From an uncultured Bryobacteraceae bacterium (GTDB lineage: Bacteria > Acidobacteriota > Terriglobia > Bryobacterales > Bryobacteraceae): DNA of 64,000 bases. The DNA lies in assembly GCA_937924525.1 (NCBI GenBank), contig CALDSU010000008.1:1-64000 (forward strand), given 5' to 3'. The notes under the pieces were generated by a model. That model saw nothing but the letters and a program-made list of their open reading frames with translations, was not told the origin of the DNA and did no database searches. Every line of letters starts with the position of its first letter. Position 1 is the stretch's first letter. Below, in pieces: positions 18,762 through 27,044 of the stretch. The position numbers and the translations under genes were made by a program.

Positions 18762-19547
18762 CTAGGCGACTTGCAGCCGCCCCAGGGCCAGCGCCGGGTG
18801 CTCCCGCAGCGCGGTTTCGGCGTCGGCCGCGCCCCGGGCAATCCAGCCGTGGAGTTTGGCCGGGTTCCACTGGGCCGCCGCCGCGAAATCCCCCAGGGGC
18901 GAAGCCGGTTGAATGCGAATGATCTCGACATGAGGGGGATAAGGCTTCCGCGGACCGGAGAGCAGTTGGAGCCCTCGCGCCGCCACGCGCACCCCGGCCG
19001 GCGGCGCCGATCCTGCCAGAGCATTGATCGCAATGATCCGCGTGGCGCCCAGTTCGATGGCGGTCGCAATCGGCAGCGAAGACAGGATGCCGCCGTCGAC
19101 AAACAGGTTCAGGCCGATCCGAACCGGGGGAAAGCCGCCGGGCACGGCGCAGGACGCCACCAGATGCTTCCAGGTGATCTCTCGGTCGCGGAAGACCCGG
19201 GTGCGGAATTGGGGCACTTGGGTAGCCGTAATGGCGACCGGAAGGCGCGGCCTCCACTTGGCCGTCAGGGCGCGGCACTTCTGCTCAAGCGGCTCCCGGC
19301 GAAACACGCCGAGCGCGGGGAAGCTCCCGGCGCGCCGCTCCAGCAGGCGGGCGGTCGCTTCGCTCCGCCAATCCGCCACCAGTTCATGGGGCGGCATGCC
19401 CGAGGCAATCGCCCAGGCGTTCAAGCCGCCCGCAGACACTCCCACTACCAGATCCGGACGGATTTCTTCAGCCAGCACGCTCCAAGCCCCCGCCTGATAC
19501 GAACAAAACAGAGCTCCGCCGGATAATACCAACGCTGTCGTCCCCAT
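18762..19547 (-). CDS. patatin-like phospholipase with altered oxyanion hole
   Basis: 261 residues of the patatin lipid acyl hydrolase fold. The nucleophile elbow is VVGVSAGGLNAW (GxSxG) and the Asp of the Ser-Asp dyad is in FVDGGILSSLP. The oxyanion-hole loop reads LSGGALFCSYQAG, whereas relatives read GGGxxGAYQAG; the third Gly is Ala and a later Gly is Cys. It could lower or change activity. Start MGTTALVLSGG is chosen as in the family; an upstream TTG adds 12 residues. Divergent from the 194-residue gene. Confidence 0.85.
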   Translation of the reverse strand: MGTTALVLSGGALFCSYQAGAWSVLAEEIRPDLVVGVSAGGLNAWAIASGMPPHELVADWRSEATARLLERRAGSFPALGVFRREPLEQKCRALTAKWRPRLPVAITATQVPQFRTRVFRDREITWKHLVASCAVPGGFPPVRIGLNLFVDGGILSSLPIATAIELGATRIIAINALAGSAPPAGVRVAARGLQLLSGPRKPYPPHVEIIRIQPASPLGDFAAAAQWNPAKLHGWIARGAADAETALREHPALALGRLQVA

Positions 19548-19598
19548 ATGGCTCAATAGATGCCCAAGGGTGGCGTGCGACAATAAAACTTTCCACTC

Positions 19599-20183
19599 AT
19601 GTTCGACCTGAGCCGTTATGGGGAGGCCGTACGGGAGTTGCTCCGGCTGGAGGGGGCAGGCGAGCGGCTGATGCCTCTGGTCGCGGGGCCGTGTTCGTCG
19701 CCCGAAGCCCGGCGCCGACTGGGGCAGCTTTCCGCGAAAGAGCTATTTGCCGGGGCGCGGGCGCCGGAAGCCGCCTTGGCCGGGTTGTACGTCTACTTCT
19801 CCTGCTGGCAGGAAGCTCACCAAACGGCTCAGGAGATTGCAACCCCTGAAGGCAGCTACTGGCACGCCATCGTGCACCGGCAGGAACCGGACGCCGGCAA
19901 TGCCGCTTACTGGTTCCACCGGGTGGGCAGGTTCCACCCGATTTTTCCCGCGCTGCGGCGAGCGGCGGCGGAGATCGCCTCCGCTCACGCTGCGGCGGGC
20001 ATCGCCTTTCCGGAGAACTGGGATCCGCTCGCGTTTCTCCAGGTGTGCGAGCAGGCGCGCCGGAAGCCGTCCTCCCTGGAGCAGGCGGCGCGAGAGATCC
20101 AGCGGGCGGAATGGCAACTCCTCTTCGACTACTGCGCCCGGCCGGCGGGAGCGTCGCTTGCGGAGGGGCAGCCCGCGCCGTGA
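19599..20183 (+). CDS. hypothetical protein, first gene of a six-gene operon
   Basis: 194 residues, MFDLSRYGEAVRELLRL at the start. Mostly helical, with a striking conserved-looking core GSYWHAIVHRQEPD followed by AAYWFHRVGRFHPIF, rich in His and aromatic residues, which could be a metal or substrate site. No export signal or membrane segment. No family is recognised. The stop overlaps the GTG start of the adaptor gene (20180-20183), so it is translationally coupled to it. Confidence 0.72.
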   Translation: MFDLSRYGEAVRELLRLEGAGERLMPLVAGPCSSPEARRRLGQLSAKELFAGARAPEAALAGLYVYFSCWQEAHQTAQEIATPEGSYWHAIVHRQEPDAGNAAYWFHRVGRFHPIFPALRRAAAEIASAHAAAGIAFPENWDPLAFLQVCEQARRKPSSLEQAAREIQRAEWQLLFDYCARPAGASLAEGQPAP

Positions 20184-21388
20184 AAAGAGTTCTGCTGGCG
20201 TTGCTGCTCCTGGTGGCGGCAGGCGCCGCCTGGCTGATGTTCCGCCCCTCCCGGCCGGCGGAGGTCCCTTGCGCTCGCGTCGCGCGCGCGACGCTGGTGG
20301 CCACGCTGCCCACGAATGGCAAGGTAGAGCCGGCGGAATGGCGGCCAGTGCGGGCCGAACGCGGCGGGGTGGTGACCAGGGTAGCGGTGGAAGAGGGCAT
20401 GGCGGTCAAGGCGGGAGCGCTGCTGGCCGAGCTGCGCCCGGAAGACGCGGCGGGGGAACTGGCGAGCGCCCAAGCCAGAGTGGAAGCGGTCCGCGCCGAA
20501 CTCGAACGCCTCAGCCAGGGCGGCAGCGCGGCCGAGCGAGCCGAGTTGGACAACCAAGAGCAAACGGCCGAAGCGGCGCGCGCGCGCGCCGAACGGGAAA
20601 TCGCCGCGCTCCGCCGCCTGGTGGAGAAGAACGCCGCGACCCGCGCCGAACTGGAGAACGCTGAACGTCAGCGCGAGCAGGCTCAACTGGAACTGGCGGC
20701 CGTCCGGCGCAAGCGCGCGGCGCTGATCATGCCCGGCGAGCGCGTGGCCGCCGAAGCCCGGCTGCGGGAAGCCGAGGCAGCCCTGGCGCAAGCCCGGCGC
20801 AGGCTCTCGCTGACCCGCGTGCTCGCGCCCGCCGCCGGCACGATCTACGCCTTGGCGGTTCGCGAGGGCGCTTACTTACAGCCGGGCGACCTGGTGGCCA
20901 ATCTCGGACGCCTGGAGCGCTTGCGGGTGCGGGTCTACGTGGATGAACCCGAAGTAGGGCGCGTGGCGGTGGGGCAACCGGTGGAGATCCGCTGGGATGC
21001 GCTGCCCGGCGTCACCTGGAAAGGCGCAGTGGAACGGCTGCCGGCCGAAATCGTAGCGCTTGGCACCCGGCAAGTCGGCCAGGTCATCTGCACCATCGAG
21101 AATACCGACGGCCGGCTGATCCCTGGCGTGAATGTCACGGCGGAGATCCGGACCGCACGGGTGGAACGGGCCTTGCTCGTACCTAAGGAAACGCTCCGTA
21201 ATGAACGGGGTCAGACCGGCGTTTACCGTTTGCGTGGCGAGGCGCTCGAATGGCGTGCCGTGCGCACCGGGACGTCCAGCGCCACCCAGGCCGAAATTCT
21301 GGAAGGTTTGGCGGAAGGTGACGCGGTGGCGCTGCCCACCGAACAGCCGCTCGCGCAAGGCCAACGGGTGAAGGCCGTCTTCCCGTGA
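20180..21388 (+). CDS. HlyD/RND-type membrane-fusion (periplasmic adaptor) protein
   Basis: 402 residues. A single N-terminal membrane anchor (VLLALLLLVAAGAAWLMF) is followed by the biotinyl-lipoyl half (GGVVTRVAVEEGMAVKAGALL), a long coiled-coil hairpin rich in Glu, Ala and Arg (about 90-210), the second lipoyl half (VLAPAAGTIYALAVREGAYL) and beta-barrel domains ending near VFP. Such adaptors bridge an inner-membrane ABC or RND pump to an outer-membrane channel; neither partner is encoded in this window. GTG start, overlapping the previous stop. Confidence 0.88.
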   Translation: MKRVLLALLLLVAAGAAWLMFRPSRPAEVPCARVARATLVATLPTNGKVEPAEWRPVRAERGGVVTRVAVEEGMAVKAGALLAELRPEDAAGELASAQARVEAVRAELERLSQGGSAAERAELDNQEQTAEAARARAEREIAALRRLVEKNAATRAELENAERQREQAQLELAAVRRKRAALIMPGERVAAEARLREAEAALAQARRRLSLTRVLAPAAGTIYALAVREGAYLQPGDLVANLGRLERLRVRVYVDEPEVGRVAVGQPVEIRWDALPGVTWKGAVERLPAEIVALGTRQVGQVICTIENTDGRLIPGVNVTAEIRTARVERALLVPKETLRNERGQTGVYRLRGEALEWRAVRTGTSSATQAEILEGLAEGDAVALPTEQPLAQGQRVKAVFP

Positions 21389-22326
21389 AACCTTTCGACA
21401 TCGTGGGCATCGGCTTGAACGCCACCGACACCCTGATCGTAGTCCCGCGCATGCCAGCCTATGCGGGCAAGGCGAGGTTTACGGAGGAACTAGTGAGTCC
21501 TGGGGGCCAGGTGGCCAGCGCCATGGTGGCCTGCGCCCGCCTCGGTTTGCGCGTCCAGTACATCGGCGCGGTGGGAGACGACGAGCGCGGCCGGATGCAA
21601 CTGGAAAGCCTCAGGGAGCACGGCATCGACCTGTCCGCGGTGCGCGTCCGCCCCGGCTGCCCGACCCAAACGGCTTATATCCTGATCGACCGTTCCACGG
21701 GCGAGCGGACCGTGTTCTGGAAGCGCGACGATCGCCTCGCGCTCCTGCCCGCCGACATCGATCCGCAAGCCATCGGCGGGGCGCGCCTGCTCCACATCGA
21801 CGGGCATGACGTGGAGGCCGTGGGCAAGGCGGCCCGCCTGGCGCGGCAAGCCGGGATTCCCGTCACGGTGGACGTGGACACGATTTATCACGGGTTTGAA
21901 ACGGTGCTGCCCTGCGTGGACTACCTGATCACCAGCAGTGAGTTTCCGATGCAGTGGACCGGCGAAGGCGATCCGTTCCGCGCGCTGGAACGCATCCAAT
22001 GCGAGTACGGCATGCGGGTGGCAGGCATGACCTTGGGCGCGCACGGCGCGCTGGCCCGCGCCGCAGGCCGCTTTGTCTACTCCCCCGCCTACATCGTCGA
22101 CTGCGTCGACACGACGGGCGCGGGCGACATCTTCCACGGCGCGTTCTGTTACGGTGTGCTGGAGGGGATGGGTCTCCGCGAGACGCTGGATTTCGCCAAC
22201 GCCATGGCGGCTTTGAATTGCACGGCGATCGGGGCCCGGGGCGGCGTCGCCGGCCTCGAGGCCGTGCGGGCGCTGATGGCCCGAGCTGGACGGCGGGCCG
22301 CCAAACCGTATCAGGTGGGTCTATGA
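21385..22326 (+). CDS. PfkB-family carbohydrate kinase
   Basis: 313 residues of the ribokinase fold. PfkB signature 1 region (SPGGQVASAMVACARLGLRVQYIGAVGDD) and signature 2 (DTTGAGDIFHGAFCYG, containing the catalytic Asp and anion hole) are both present. It phosphorylates a sugar or nucleoside; the substrate is unknown. GTG start overlaps the stop of the adaptor gene (GTGA, 21385-21388), and its own stop overlaps the rhomboid start. Confidence 0.9.
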   Translation: MKPFDIVGIGLNATDTLIVVPRMPAYAGKARFTEELVSPGGQVASAMVACARLGLRVQYIGAVGDDERGRMQLESLREHGIDLSAVRVRPGCPTQTAYILIDRSTGERTVFWKRDDRLALLPADIDPQAIGGARLLHIDGHDVEAVGKAARLARQAGIPVTVDVDTIYHGFETVLPCVDYLITSSEFPMQWTGEGDPFRALERIQCEYGMRVAGMTLGAHGALARAAGRFVYSPAYIVDCVDTTGAGDIFHGAFCYGVLEGMGLRETLDFANAMAALNCTAIGARGGVAGLEAVRALMARAGRRAAKPYQVGL

Positions 22327-22988
22327 TTCCGCTGCGCGATACGCTGCCGAGCCATGCCACGCCCGTCGTCACCATCGGGCTGATCGTGGCGAATGTGCTG
22401 ATTTTCCTGTATGAAATGAGCCTGGACGCGTACACCCTGAACGAATTCGTCTACGCGTACGGCATGGTGCCCGACCGCTTCGCCTGGTCCGCCGTGCTGA
22501 CCTCTATGTTTCTGCATGGCGGCTGGATGCACCTGATCGGGAACATGTGGTTTCTGTGGATCTACGGAGACAACGTGGAGGACATCCTGGGGAAGGCGCG
22601 GTACCTGGGCTTCTATTTGCTTTCGGGCACTGCGGCGGTGCTCGTCCAGGTGGCGATTCAGCCGGATTCACGGATCCCCATTATCGGCGCCAGCGGCGCC
22701 ATCGCGGGCGTGATGGGCGCCTACATGGTGAAATTCCCGCACGCGCGCATTCTGACTCTGATTCCTATCTTCTTCATCGTCACCTTCCAGGAAATCCCGG
22801 CTTTTTTGATTTTGGTCTACTGGTTCGTCATCCAGTTTTTCAGCGGGGTCGGCTCCATCGCCAGTGCGCATCAGGGCGGTGGAGTGGCGTGGTTTGCGCA
22901 CATCGGCGGGTTTCTGGCCGGCATGGTGCTCATCCAGTTCATGCGGACGCGCGAGCGCTACCGGCGGCGCTATGACCTGCACTGGTAA
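22323..22988 (+). CDS. rhomboid-family intramembrane serine protease
   Basis: 221 residues, six or seven membrane segments. The catalytic dyad is visible: Ser124 in IIGASGAIAGVMGAY and His193 in WFAHIGGFLAG. The family helix pair GGWMHLIGNMWFLWIYGDNVED is also present. Rhomboids cut single-pass membrane proteins within the bilayer; here the substrate is unknown, although the adaptor two genes upstream is a single-pass membrane protein. ATGA overlap with the kinase gene (22323-22326). Confidence 0.92.
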   Translation: MIPLRDTLPSHATPVVTIGLIVANVLIFLYEMSLDAYTLNEFVYAYGMVPDRFAWSAVLTSMFLHGGWMHLIGNMWFLWIYGDNVEDILGKARYLGFYLLSGTAAVLVQVAIQPDSRIPIIGASGAIAGVMGAYMVKFPHARILTLIPIFFIVTFQEIPAFLILVYWFVIQFFSGVGSIASAHQGGGVAWFAHIGGFLAGMVLIQFMRTRERYRRRYDLHW

Positions 22989-22994
22989 CGGGGG

Positions 22995-23246
22995 GTGAAG
23001 ATCACGTTATACTCCCGGGCCGGTTGTCACCTCTGCGAGGACGCCTGGGAGATGATCGAGGAAGCAGCAGAACGGGCGCGGCAGACCGGCCGCGTGGTGG
23101 ACGCTGAGCAGGTGGACGTCGACTCCATCCCCGCCTTGCGGTTGCGTTACGGCCTGGACGTACCGGTCGTGGCGATCGACGGTCAGGAGGCCTTCCGCCA
23201 TTTCGTATCCGCAGAGGACTTATGGAAGAGACTCAGCAGCACGTAG
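22995..23246 (+). CDS. glutaredoxin-like thiol protein
   Basis: 83 residues. Starts MKITLYSRAGCHLCEDAWE, with the CxxC redox motif CHLC at residues 11-14, and continues with the cis-proline region DVPVVAIDG. It is the short glutaredoxin-like family (DUF836-like) that reduces disulfides. GTG start 6 nt after the rhomboid stop. It is directly followed, with a 25-nt overlap, by the bacillithiol gene bshB1, so it may use bacillithiol as reductant; that is inference. Confidence 0.85.
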   Translation: MKITLYSRAGCHLCEDAWEMIEEAAERARQTGRVVDAEQVDVDSIPALRLRYGLDVPVVAIDGQEAFRHFVSAEDLWKRLSST

Positions 23247-23947
23247 ACATTCTCGCCATCGCCGCGCACCCGGACGATGTCGAACAGACTTGCGGCGGCA
23301 CGCTGCTCCGCATGGCCGAACTGGGCTACCGGACGGGCATCCTCGACCTCACCGCCGGCGAGATGGGCACGCGGGGTACGCCCGAGCAGCGGATCGCCGA
23401 ATCGGAAGAGGCCGCGCGGCGCCTGCTGGCGTCCTGGCGGGGCAACCTGCGCTTTCCGGACGCCCGCCTGGAAAACACCATATCCGCCCGCATGACCTTG
23501 GCGATGCAGATCCGTCTGCTCAAACCCCGCGTGGTGATCCTGCCCTACTGGGAAGGCCGGCATCCCGATCATTACCGGACCAGCGAACTGGGTTTTGAGG
23601 CCTGTTTCTTGGCTGGTTTGCGTAAACTCGACGAGGAGACCGAACCGCACCGCCCGTACAAGATCGTCTACGCCTCGCAGTACGCCAACGTCCCGCCTTC
23701 GTTTGTGGTGGATATCACGGCGCAGTTCGAACGCCGGATGGCAGCCCTGCTGGCATATCAGTCGCAATACGGCCCGACGCCCGAGGGCGGCGAGCTGTTT
23801 CCGCGGGAATCGGAGATCCGCGAACGGCTGGGAGCGATTGCGCGCTTCTACGGCAACCTGATCGGCGTCCGGTACGGCGAACCGTTTGTCGTCAAGGAGA
23901 CCCAGCGCGTGGACGATCTGGTGGCCATGGGCGTCCGGAGCTTATAG
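23222..23947 (+). CDS. bshB1: bacillithiol biosynthesis deacetylase BshB1
   Basis: 241 residues of the PIG-L/LmbE zinc deacetylase family. It should remove acetyl from N-acetylglucosaminyl-L-malate in bacillithiol synthesis. Motifs: AAHPDDVEQTCGGTL (zinc ligands), TAGEMGTRGTPEQR, which is typical of BshB1 rather than other LmbE proteins, and EGRHPDHYRTSE. Last gene of the 19.6-23.9 kb operon; bshA and bshC are not in the window. Confidence 0.9.
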   Translation: MEETQQHVDILAIAAHPDDVEQTCGGTLLRMAELGYRTGILDLTAGEMGTRGTPEQRIAESEEAARRLLASWRGNLRFPDARLENTISARMTLAMQIRLLKPRVVILPYWEGRHPDHYRTSELGFEACFLAGLRKLDEETEPHRPYKIVYASQYANVPPSFVVDITAQFERRMAALLAYQSQYGPTPEGGELFPRESEIRERLGAIARFYGNLIGVRYGEPFVVKETQRVDDLVAMGVRSL

Positions 23948-24059
23948 GGGTCCGCGCCATGCGGCGACCTTCGTCCTCTCAAGAAGAGTGCGCGGATCAG
24001 GCTGACTGCTTTTTCCCGGGCGCTGCCGCTCGCGGCTCTGTATCGTTTAAAGGGCGGAC

Positions 24060-24470
24060 TTAACTTCGCCACGGCAACAACCCGCGCGACACGAGGTCGC
24101 GCAGGATCGGCCCGCGAAGGCTGGGCGCCAGGTCGGAGCGGTTGTCCTCTTCTCCAAACCAGACGAGTTCGGCAATCTCCGCGCGCGGCGCGGGCTCGCC
24201 CCGCAGTTCGGCCGCGAACAGTTCGATCCGGACCTGCCGGCGCGGGTCGCCGGCGGCCTGGTCGACGTACGTGCCGACATGCCGGACACCTACCGCCTCC
24301 ACCGGACCGAGTTCTTCACGCAGTTCGCGCTCCAGACACGCGAGCGGCGTTTCTCCCGGTTCGATCTTGCCGCCCGGCAGAATCAGCGGCCCGCCGGCGC
24401 GCTTGCGGCACAGCAACAGGCGCGCGCCGCGCACGCTCAGCAGGCCGGCCTTGTGAACTTCGCGGTTCAT
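24060..24470 (-). CDS. NUDIX hydrolase (MutT-like)
   Basis: 136 residues. The Nudix box is complete: it begins GGKIEPGET and ends ERELREELG (residues about 33-56). The N-terminus (HKAGLLSVRGARLLLCRKR) is the usual beta-strand pair. It hydrolyses a nucleoside diphosphate-linked substrate; which one is not readable. Its ATG overlaps the stop of the U32 gene (ATGA at 24470-24467), so it is coupled to it. Confidence 0.88.
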   Translation of the reverse strand: MNREVHKAGLLSVRGARLLLCRKRAGGPLILPGGKIEPGETPLACLERELREELGPVEAVGVRHVGTYVDQAAGDPRRQVRIELFAAELRGEPAPRAEIAELVWFGEEDNRSDLAPSLRGPILRDLVSRGLLPWRS

Positions 24471-26983
24471 GGCAGGATAGGCAGCGCGGGGTGATTCGCC
24501 GGGACGTACAGACTGCCCTGCGTCGTGCCCTGCGGCGCCAGCTTTCGCAGCCGCGCGCTCAACTGGCGGAAGCTCACGCGCGCGGCGAGCGCTTCGGCAA
24601 AGGATCCGGCGACGCCGCGGACGGCAGCCGCGTCCTCGTGGACAAATTCCAGCCGGAAATGCCGGATGCCGGCTTCCAGCCACTCCTCGAGGTGCGCGCT
24701 CGCTTCCTGCGCTTCCGCCCCGAAGAGGGTGTTGCGGCAACCGGCGTCGGCCATCAGGGGATGGCTGCGTCCGGAGGAGTCGCGGAGGGCGACGCGGTGT
24801 TTTTCGCAGGGACGTCCACAATCCTGGTAGCTCGTGCCGGCGGACAGGAACCGGCAGAACACGCAATGCTCGGTGTGAAACACCGGCAGGTGTTGGTAGG
24901 CGATCACTTCCAGGCGGGCGGCGCCCACGTCGCGGGCCAGTTCGGCGACCTGCGCGGCGTTGAGATCGTGCCCCGGCGTCAAGCGGACCAACCCCTGCTC
25001 GAGCAGCAGGGAGGCGGTCAGCTTGTTGGCGGCGTTCAGGCTGAAATCGCCGGTGAGCTCGTGTTCCGTCCGCTCGCGCAACGATTCGGCGAGCCCCGCG
25101 GGCCGTACCAGGATGGCGCAGTCGAGGCGCAGCAGGAAATCCGTCATGCGCTCCTCGCCGGGTTTCAGAATCCGCGGAGTCGCCACCCGCACCGCGATGC
25201 CGCTTGCTTTGACGCGCTCCACGGAGGGCTTTAAGCCGTAAAGGTCCAGGTAGTCGAGAGTGATGCTGGCGGGGCGGCAGGCGAGGGCGGCGTCCAGTTG
25301 CTCTGGCGTCCGGACCAGCAGGTGCAGTTGCGGGGCGGGAGGCGCCGGGAGCGACTCCGGCCGGACGCGCGCGCGGAACTCCGCGGCCGCGGCCGGCCGG
25401 AGGGTGCGGGCGGGCGGCTGCGCGAGCCGCCCGTCCAGGGCCGCCACCGCGTCCCGCCGCAGACGATTCAACAGCGAGGCGGGGGCAAAGACGGGCGGGC
25501 CGGGCGGCAGCCGCACTTCGGCCAACTCGTAAGGCGTCGGTCCCAGGCGCGACAACTGCTCCCGGAGCGAGTCGACGGTGAGCGCGCGATTGCGCGCCGC
25601 GGCGAGCGGTTCGGCGGACTGCACCGTGATCTCGATCGCGGGATCGCGCCGCAGCTTCCAGCACATGCGGAGCGGCTCGCCGGGCCGCGCCGAGACTTCG
25701 ACGTCCACTTCCTGTTTCCGCAGCGGCGCGGCAGGCTGGGTGACCGCGGCCAGGGCTTTTTCCAGCGCCGGATCATGGGTGCGCCACAACAAGTCGCCGG
25801 GCCGGACGCGCTCCCAGCGAATCGCGTCGCGGGCGAAGCGGATTTCCACCCCGCCGCGCGGTGCAGCTTCCACGGCAAACAGCCGGCCGCCTTCTTCGGC
25901 CTCTTCAGGGCTTCGCCAGGACGCGGCGTCGAACACGACGCCGTCGCCGGGCTTCAAAGGAGAGAGGGCGTGCGCCTCAGCGGGTTCCAGCAGCGCGGTT
26001 TCCGGACCCGCGCGTTTCACCACGCCCATCAGCACGCCGCGATGGCGGGGCGTGCGGGCGCGCACGACCGCCTGATGATTCACGCCGGTAAGGAAGTGGG
26101 GGCCCATCCCCCGGGAGTACACCTGTTCGAGGTTCAGTTCCTCGGCCCGCGCGATGACGGGCGGCAGCCCCACCCAGGCCTGGTCGACCGCCTTGCGGTA
26201 CGCCGCGGTCGCCGCCGCGACGTAATCCGCGTCCTTGTAGCGTCCCTCAATCTTGAAGGCGGCGATGCCGATGGCCATCAGCTCGGGAATCTGACGGAGA
26301 GCATACAGGTCGCCCGGGGAGAGCAGGTAGCGTGCGTCGCCCAGCGGCTCGGCGCGGCCGTCGACGATCAAGTCGTAGGGCAGGCGGCACGCCTGGGCGC
26401 ACTGCCCGCGGTTGGCGCTGCGGCCTCCCCAGGCTTCCGAGGAAAAGCATTGCCCGGAATAGGCGACGCACAGCGCGCCGTGGACGAATACTTCCAACTC
26501 GACATCGGTCTGTTCGGCGATCGCGCGAATTTCGGCGAGAGAAAGCTCGCGGGCCAGGGTCACCCGGCGCGCGCCCATGCGCGCCGCCCAGCGAACGCCG
26601 TGCAGGTCCGTAACGCTCAACTGCGTGCTGGCGTGGAGTTCCAGTTCGGGCGCGAGTTCGCCGGCCAGGCGAAGCACGCCAGGGTCCTGTACGATGATGG
26701 CGTCGGCGCCGGCCTCGACGATGCGGGCCAGGGCGCGCACCGCCTCCTCGAACTCGTGGTCGAACACGAGCGTATTGAAGGTTACAAAGCCCCGCACGCC
26801 GCGCCGATGCAGCGTCCGCATCGCCTCCGGCAACTCATCGAGGTCGAAACCCACCTTGGCCCGCGCGGTAAAGTGGCGAAGGCCGAAGTACACCGAGTCG
26901 GCGCCCGCCTCCACGGCCGCATGGAGTTGGGGCCAGTGGCCGGCGGGACTCATCACTTCAGGTTTCTGGGAACGGAGCGGCAC
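24467..26983 (-). CDS. U32 family protein (RlhA/YdcP-like), three-part
   Basis: About 838 residues. The N-terminal U32 domain shows PEVMSPAGHWPQLHAAVEAG, VFVHGALCVAYSGQCFSSE and the SANRGQCAQACRLPY Cys cluster. A middle DUF3656-like region follows, and the C-terminal part has another set of cysteines (TEHCVFCRFL, YQDCGRPCEKH, DAGCRNTLFG). E. coli RlhA of this family hydroxylates C2501 of 23S rRNA; others act in ubiquinone hydroxylation and bind iron-sulfur clusters. The start is uncertain: GTG at 26983 is chosen because family members begin just before this point; an ATG at 27046 would overlap the divergent gene's start. Confidence 0.85.
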   Translation of the reverse strand: MPLRSQKPEVMSPAGHWPQLHAAVEAGADSVYFGLRHFTARAKVGFDLDELPEAMRTLHRRGVRGFVTFNTLVFDHEFEEAVRALARIVEAGADAIIVQDPGVLRLAGELAPELELHASTQLSVTDLHGVRWAARMGARRVTLARELSLAEIRAIAEQTDVELEVFVHGALCVAYSGQCFSSEAWGGRSANRGQCAQACRLPYDLIVDGRAEPLGDARYLLSPGDLYALRQIPELMAIGIAAFKIEGRYKDADYVAAATAAYRKAVDQAWVGLPPVIARAEELNLEQVYSRGMGPHFLTGVNHQAVVRARTPRHRGVLMGVVKRAGPETALLEPAEAHALSPLKPGDGVVFDAASWRSPEEAEEGGRLFAVEAAPRGGVEIRFARDAIRWERVRPGDLLWRTHDPALEKALAAVTQPAAPLRKQEVDVEVSARPGEPLRMCWKLRRDPAIEITVQSAEPLAAARNRALTVDSLREQLSRLGPTPYELAEVRLPPGPPVFAPASLLNRLRRDAVAALDGRLAQPPARTLRPAAAAEFRARVRPESLPAPPAPQLHLLVRTPEQLDAALACRPASITLDYLDLYGLKPSVERVKASGIAVRVATPRILKPGEERMTDFLLRLDCAILVRPAGLAESLRERTEHELTGDFSLNAANKLTASLLLEQGLVRLTPGHDLNAAQVAELARDVGAARLEVIAYQHLPVFHTEHCVFCRFLSAGTSYQDCGRPCEKHRVALRDSSGRSHPLMADAGCRNTLFGAEAQEASAHLEEWLEAGIRHFRLEFVHEDAAAVRGVAGSFAEALAARVSFRQLSARLRKLAPQGTTQGSLYVPANHPALPILP

Positions 26984-27025
26984 TGTTCTTTTCAGAGTAA
27001 CCTGGACCCGCCGCAGGGCATGGCC

Positions 27026-27033
27026 GTTATAAT
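27026..27033. promoter_or_regulatory. bidirectional -10 region between U32 gene and DUF1592 gene
   Basis: GTTATAAT: TATAAT on the plus strand (27028-27033), 11 nt before the ATG at 27045, and TATAAC on the minus strand (27031-27026). Identical octamer to the one at 9299-9306. Confidence 0.55.
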
Positions 27034-27044
27034 GGCGATCATCC

